A DNA stretch of 8,173 bases, taken from GWA2-44-9 sp964429675. Lineage in GTDB: Bacteria > Patescibacteriota > Minisyncoccia > 2-02-FULL-40-12 > GWA2-44-9. The notes beneath the pieces were generated by a model that saw only the letters and a program-made list of their open reading frames with translations, had not been told where the DNA came from and did no database searches. A program made the translations under genes and the position numbers. Shown piece after piece: positions 6,038-8,173 of this stretch. Where the stretch lies: NCBI GenBank assembly GCA_964429675.1, contig CAYSDF010000037.1:1-8173 (forward strand). The letters are read 5' to 3'. How positions within the stretch are numbered: the stretch's first letter is position 1; every line of letters starts with the position of its first letter.

Positions 6038-6156
6038 AGCCAAAGCCCTCTCTAATTTTTATCCTGCTCCTATAGGACAGCTCGTAATAATAAATAATTA
6101 CTGATTTGTCTTCCTGCCAAATATCTAAATGATAAAAATTAGAGAGGGCTTTGGCT
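6038..6156 (+). repeat. Perfect 26-bp inverted repeat element
   Basis: The arms at 6038-6063 and 6131-6156 are exactly complementary over 26 bases. The 67-base interior carries a TCCTATAGGA palindrome (about 6067-6078). It begins three bases after the previous repeat and ends shortly before a terminator for a minus-strand gene. It codes for nothing I can see, and no target-site duplication is obvious. It may be a MITE-like element, a double-stranded 3' UTR structure or a processed RNA. Confidence 0.8.
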
Positions 6157-6169
6157 ATTCTTAGAATTT

Positions 6170-6192
6170 AAAAACCCCGCCTTGGCGGGGTT
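6170..6192 (-). terminator. Intrinsic terminator of the small membrane protein gene
   Basis: AACCCCGCC (6173-6181) pairs with GGCGGGGTT (6184-6192). Read on the minus strand, the stem is followed by TTTTT, and it begins within the stop codon of the gene at 6191-6385. The plus-strand side lacks a T-run, so it serves the minus strand. Confidence 0.9.
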
Positions 6193-6385
6193 AGGGGAAG
6201 TAAAGACGGGACATGCTGATTAAGAATGAAGTTGGGATAAAAAGACTACCCAATGAGAATAGAATTGCGAGGCGGGTCAAATAAAGATCAAACCCATTGC
6301 GCTCGGTTTTGTATAGGTAGAAAAGACGAGCAGATGTTATTCCAAACAATGTCAGGAGTACAAAGTTAGGATAAGCAAAGTACAT
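6191..6385 (-). CDS. Small two-helix membrane protein
   Basis: The family is unknown to me. A 64-residue product starts MYFAYPNFVLL and has two hydrophobic segments, about 7-25 and 37-58, separated by a charged turn (YKTERNGFD). The frame stays open far upstream, antisense to murB, but that extension has no hydrophobic logic. The start at 6385 is chosen because a full AGGAGG (6390-6395) lies four bases before it, and a terminator begins at the stop codon. These two signals are strong evidence for a real gene despite its size. It is divergent from murB, with overlapping promoter regions. It could be a small inner membrane or envelope stress protein, or a toxin-like peptide, but the sequence does not decide. 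Confidence 0.72.
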   Translation of the reverse strand: MYFAYPNFVLLTLFGITSARLFYLYKTERNGFDLYLTRLAILFSLGSLFIPTSFLISMSRLYFP

Positions 6386-6415
6386 CGGGCCTCCTAATGT
6401 AGAAGAACTTTGGTG

Positions 6416-6444
6416 ATGGTATAATAGAACTATAAAACCGTCAA
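6416..6444 (-). promoter_or_regulatory. Possible promoter of the small membrane protein gene
   Basis: On the minus strand TTGACG (6444-6439) is followed after 17 bases by TACCAT (6421-6416). The -35 is good and the -10 matches at four of six positions. It overlaps the murB -10 on the other strand, so the two promoters may exclude each other. Confidence 0.4.
6417..6425 (+). promoter_or_regulatory. murB promoter (extended -10)
   Basis: TGG followed by a perfect TATAAT makes an extended -10; the -35 is poor. Initiation near 6432 would give a leader of only about 14 bases, without a Shine-Dalgarno sequence, before the murB ATG at 6447. Confidence 0.65.
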
Positions 6445-6446
6445 CT

Positions 6447-7451
6447 ATGACAATTAAGAAAAATATAAAACTAGCCAGGTATACTACTTTTGGGATTGGG
6501 GGGGCGGCTAAGTTTTTTGTAGAGGCAAGGAGTATTGAAGATCTCAAAAAAGCAGTTAAATTTTCAAGAAATAAAAAGCTAAAACTTTTCATTTTGGGTG
6601 GCGGGAGTAATATTTTGTTGCCCGATGAAGGCATCGCCGGACTGGTGATCAAAATATCTTTGGAAGGTATCAAATTTTCTAATAAAGGCAGTCTAGTATC
6701 GGTCGGGGCTGGAGAAGTTTGGGATAGCATTGTAGCCAAGACGGTTAAAAAGGGCTGGGGCGGAATAGAAAATTTATCATTAATTCCCGGAACTATGGGT
6801 GGGGCGGTGTATCAGAATATAGGCGCCTACGGTTCGGAGCTAAAGGATATTCTGGAAAACGTGGAAGTGCTTGATATTAAGACAGGAGAAATCAAAAAAC
6901 TATCCAATAAAGATTGCCGGTTCGGTTATCACGATAGTATTTTTCAGCATAAAGAGGGGGAGGATTATATTGTCCTTAGCGCTAATTTAAAACTATCTAA
7001 AAATCCGATTCCTAAAATTGAATATCCCGACCTCATCAAATATTTTGAGAATAGGAAGCCGACCATAAATGAAGTAAGAAAAGCTTTGATTAAGATTCGG
7101 AAATCAAAACTGGTTTATCCAACTTTGCATATTGGTACTGCCGGGTCGTTCTTTAAGAATCCAGTTGTACGGTTAAAGCATTTCAACAAGATAACAAATG
7201 AACATTCAGATATTAAGGGCAGAGAAGCCGGACTTGGTTTTGTAAAACTTTTCGCTGGCCAACTAATAGAAAAAGCCGGCTGGAAGGGGAAAAGACTAGG
7301 TAATATAGGAGTTTCAGAAAAGCATGCCTTGGTTCTGGTAAATTACGGCAAAGGAACCTCTGGAGAAATTAAAATATTAGCTAAAAAGATTAAAAAAGAT
7401 GTAAATAGCAGGTTTGGGGTGAAATTAGAGCCGGAAGTGCGGTTTATCTGA
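6447..7451 (+). CDS. murB: UDP-N-acetylenolpyruvoylglucosamine reductase
   Basis: MurB is a cytoplasmic FAD enzyme that uses NADPH to reduce UDP-GlcNAc-enolpyruvate to UDP-MurNAc, the committed peptidoglycan precursor. The 334-residue product has the FAD-binding part (YTTFGIGGAA at 12-21, LGGGSNIL at 50-57, IPGTMGGAVYQNIGAYGSEL at 113-132) and a type I-like C-terminal domain. The general-acid serine is Ser234 in AGSFFKNPVV, and the C-terminal EPEVRFI carries the conserved glutamate (Glu330). The conserved YRDS segment reads YHDS here, so the arginine equivalent to E. coli Arg159, which helps stabilise the intermediate, is His162. Length is close to E. coli MurB (342). No Shine-Dalgarno sequence precedes the start. 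No terminator follows; the next promoter begins six bases after the stop codon. Confidence 0.95.
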   Translation: MTIKKNIKLARYTTFGIGGAAKFFVEARSIEDLKKAVKFSRNKKLKLFILGGGSNILLPDEGIAGLVIKISLEGIKFSNKGSLVSVGAGEVWDSIVAKTVKKGWGGIENLSLIPGTMGGAVYQNIGAYGSELKDILENVEVLDIKTGEIKKLSNKDCRFGYHDSIFQHKEGEDYIVLSANLKLSKNPIPKIEYPDLIKYFENRKPTINEVRKALIKIRKSKLVYPTLHIGTAGSFFKNPVVRLKHFNKITNEHSDIKGREAGLGFVKLFAGQLIEKAGWKGKRLGNIGVSEKHALVLVNYGKGTSGEIKILAKKIKKDVNSRFGVKLEPEVRFI

Positions 7452-7456
7452 GGGGG

Positions 7457-7484
7457 TTGACATTATATATGAATCTGCTATAAT
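7457..7484 (+). promoter_or_regulatory. Near-consensus promoter of a large non-coding RNA
   Basis: A perfect TTGACA (7457-7462), a 16-base spacer and a perfect TATAAT (7479-7484) with TGC directly before the -10 make this probably the strongest plus-strand promoter in the window. Predicted start near 7491. No convincing protein-coding frame follows. Confidence 0.9.
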
Positions 7485-7526
7485 GGATAAATAACGGTCA
7501 GTTCTTTACATACAAACGAGCTTTAA

Positions 7527-7545
7527 CCCTGAGTTTATCGAAGGG
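7527..7545. repeat. CCCTGAG...TCGAAGGG-type palindrome
   Basis: CCCTGAGTTTATCGAAGGG has CCCT/AGGG arms and resembles, from memory, the widespread CCCTGAGC-TGTCGAAGGG palindrome of many bacterial genomes. A weaker CGAGC/GCTCG stem (about 7517-7521 with 7551-7555) surrounds it, and that stem competes with the long helix of the RNA. Confidence 0.5.
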
Positions 7546-8004
7546 CGAGGGCTCGAAAAAGCCAGCAAATACCTCAAAATATCTAGTTATCCAGGCAATC
7601 AAGTAATACAGTTTAGGCCTTTAAGGATTTAGATTAGAATCTCTTAGTAGTATATCTCTAGTAGTTTCTTGTTTGTTGGCTGTTTCGAGCTCTTTAAGCG
7701 CTCCAAAATGGCCGCGGTTAGTCGCACAACTCCTTCGTGTGAAGATGGAGGCGCAGGCGCGACTCTCTAACACGGTGCAGACTGCCGTGGCCCCTCCCTT
7801 GATCCCGCTCAATAAGCGGGATCTCTCAATAGGGGTAACACGACGCGGACCCTGTTGAAGTACTAGACGTGTCGCGAAGATGACGAAAAGACTGGACGCA
7901 AACCACCGGCAGTCGCCGGAAGGAGCACGACGATGCGATTATGAACCCATGCTGGTGGCGAAAGCCGCCACACAAGGGGTAGCCGACACCTCAACTCAGC
8001 GGCA

Positions 8005-8027
8005 GCGGACCTACGGGTCCGCTTTTT
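8005..8027 (+). terminator. Intrinsic terminator of the large RNA
   Basis: GCGGACC (8005-8011) pairs perfectly with GGTCCGC (8016-8022) around the loop TACG, followed by TTTTT (8023-8027). Confidence 0.93.
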
Positions 8028-8173
8028 CATGGCAAAAAATGCATTGCAAAACCCCTCCTCAATAGTATCATGCTAACCGCAGGAGAGCTTGCTCTCTGGG
8101 GCACGGCATAAATTCTTGGCTAGAATTTTGCACTTCGTCCCTCGGTCCAGTCGACCTGCGGGAGATCCCCAGA
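8028..8173. other. Palindrome-rich spacer cut by the window edge
   Basis: No gene is visible. There is a GAGAG-CTTG-CTCTC hairpin (8083-8096), an AAATTCT/AGAATTT hairpin (8110-8116 with 8122-8128), and a CCGCAGG/CCTGCGG pair (8077-8083 with 8155-8161) that encloses both. The last bases (GGGAGATCCCCAGA) look like the start of another palindrome. It may be another inverted-repeat element like those elsewhere in the window. Confidence 0.45.

Larger units (their letters stand above)
7491..8027 (+). ncRNA. Large structured RNA of unknown family
   Basis: A strong promoter and an intrinsic terminator bound about 530 bases whose open frames are short, lack ribosome binding sites and look random. A 5' AU-rich domain is closed by a long helix (7551-7570 with 7671-7690; 17 Watson-Crick and 2 G-U pairs of 20). 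A GC-rich 3' domain (about 7700-8025) contains stems 7717-7725/7759-7771, 7771-7775/7785-7789, 7791-7795/7831-7835 enclosing 7801-7809/7815-7823, 7906-7910/7915-7919, and 7953-7959/7964-7970 with a GAAA tetraloop. I looked for RNase P RNA (GAGGAAAGTCC, ACAGAA), tmRNA (5' and 3' tRNA-like ends), 6S and SRP signatures and found none convincing. It could be a divergent housekeeping RNA, a ribozyme-like RNA or something new. Transcription is well supported; identity is not. Confidence 0.65.

Noticed and set aside
6386..6739. Full 182-residue minus-strand frame antisense to murB
   Set aside because: The N-terminal part is the complement of murB; the ribosome binding site places the true start at 6385.
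7906..7930. SRP RNA domain IV (CCGGAAGGAGCA looks like the GGAA-loop region)
   Set aside because: The bases before it form a better hairpin (CCGGC-AGTC-GCCGG), and the symmetric loop on the 5' side does not fit the SRP consensus.
7491..8027. RNase P RNA or tmRNA
   Set aside because: The size fits, but GAGGAAAGTCC, ACAGAA and the tmRNA end motifs are absent. A divergent form cannot be excluded without covariance models.
7621..8065. Three frames of about 60 codons inside and after the large RNA
   Set aside because: They cross stable stems and the terminator, lack ribosome binding sites and have no protein-like composition.
8098..8170. tRNA gene near the right edge
   Set aside because: GGGG...CCCC ends and a GGTCCAGTCGACC stretch suggested it, but there is no A-box, anticodon arm or proper T-loop.

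Overview
The window looks like a chromosome fragment from a Candidate Phyla Radiation (Patescibacteria) bacterium. The reasons are indirect. The housekeeping genes are AT-rich and compact, and their plus-strand start codons lack Shine-Dalgarno sequences. LysRS and SerRS carry divergent forms of motif 3. An FtsQ-like protein is coupled to a tRNA synthetase gene. Spacers carry inverted repeats, including a CCCGTTAGAGA-type palindrome of the kind I associate with this group from memory. No rRNA or other lineage marker is present, so the assignment is an inference.

Layout, left to right. 1-137: a cloverleaf-like inverted-repeat leader that closes on the start codon of greA (136-594). greA converges through a bidirectional terminator on a minus-strand six-helix membrane protein (641-1405). 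1430-1598: that gene's promoter and two perfect hairpins. 1599-1811: a 70-residue minus-strand gene with very high third-position GC. 1860-1930: overlapping divergent promoters for the 70-residue gene and lysS. 1925-2168: a lysS leader with four alternating complementary arms. The first pair is followed by a U-run, and the last arm ends one base before the start codon. 2169-5864: lysS, serS and ftsQ; serS and ftsQ overlap by four bases, and a block with two inverted repeats separates lysS from serS. 5861-6156: three inverted-repeat elements laid end to end. 6191-6385: a small minus-strand membrane protein gene with a strong ribosome binding site and its own terminator, divergent from murB (6447-7451). 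7457-8027: a near-consensus promoter, about 530 bases of structured sequence without a convincing ORF, and a strong intrinsic terminator, which I read as a large non-coding RNA I cannot assign. 8028-8173: further palindromes, cut by the window edge.

The recognised genes serve transcription elongation (GreA), tRNA charging (LysRS, SerRS) and cell wall and division (FtsQ, MurB). The most unusual content lies between the genes: leaders that look like RNA switches on greA and lysS, tiled inverted repeats, the large RNA, and a foreign-looking GC-rich small gene. None of the structural proposals has been tested by folding software or database search.
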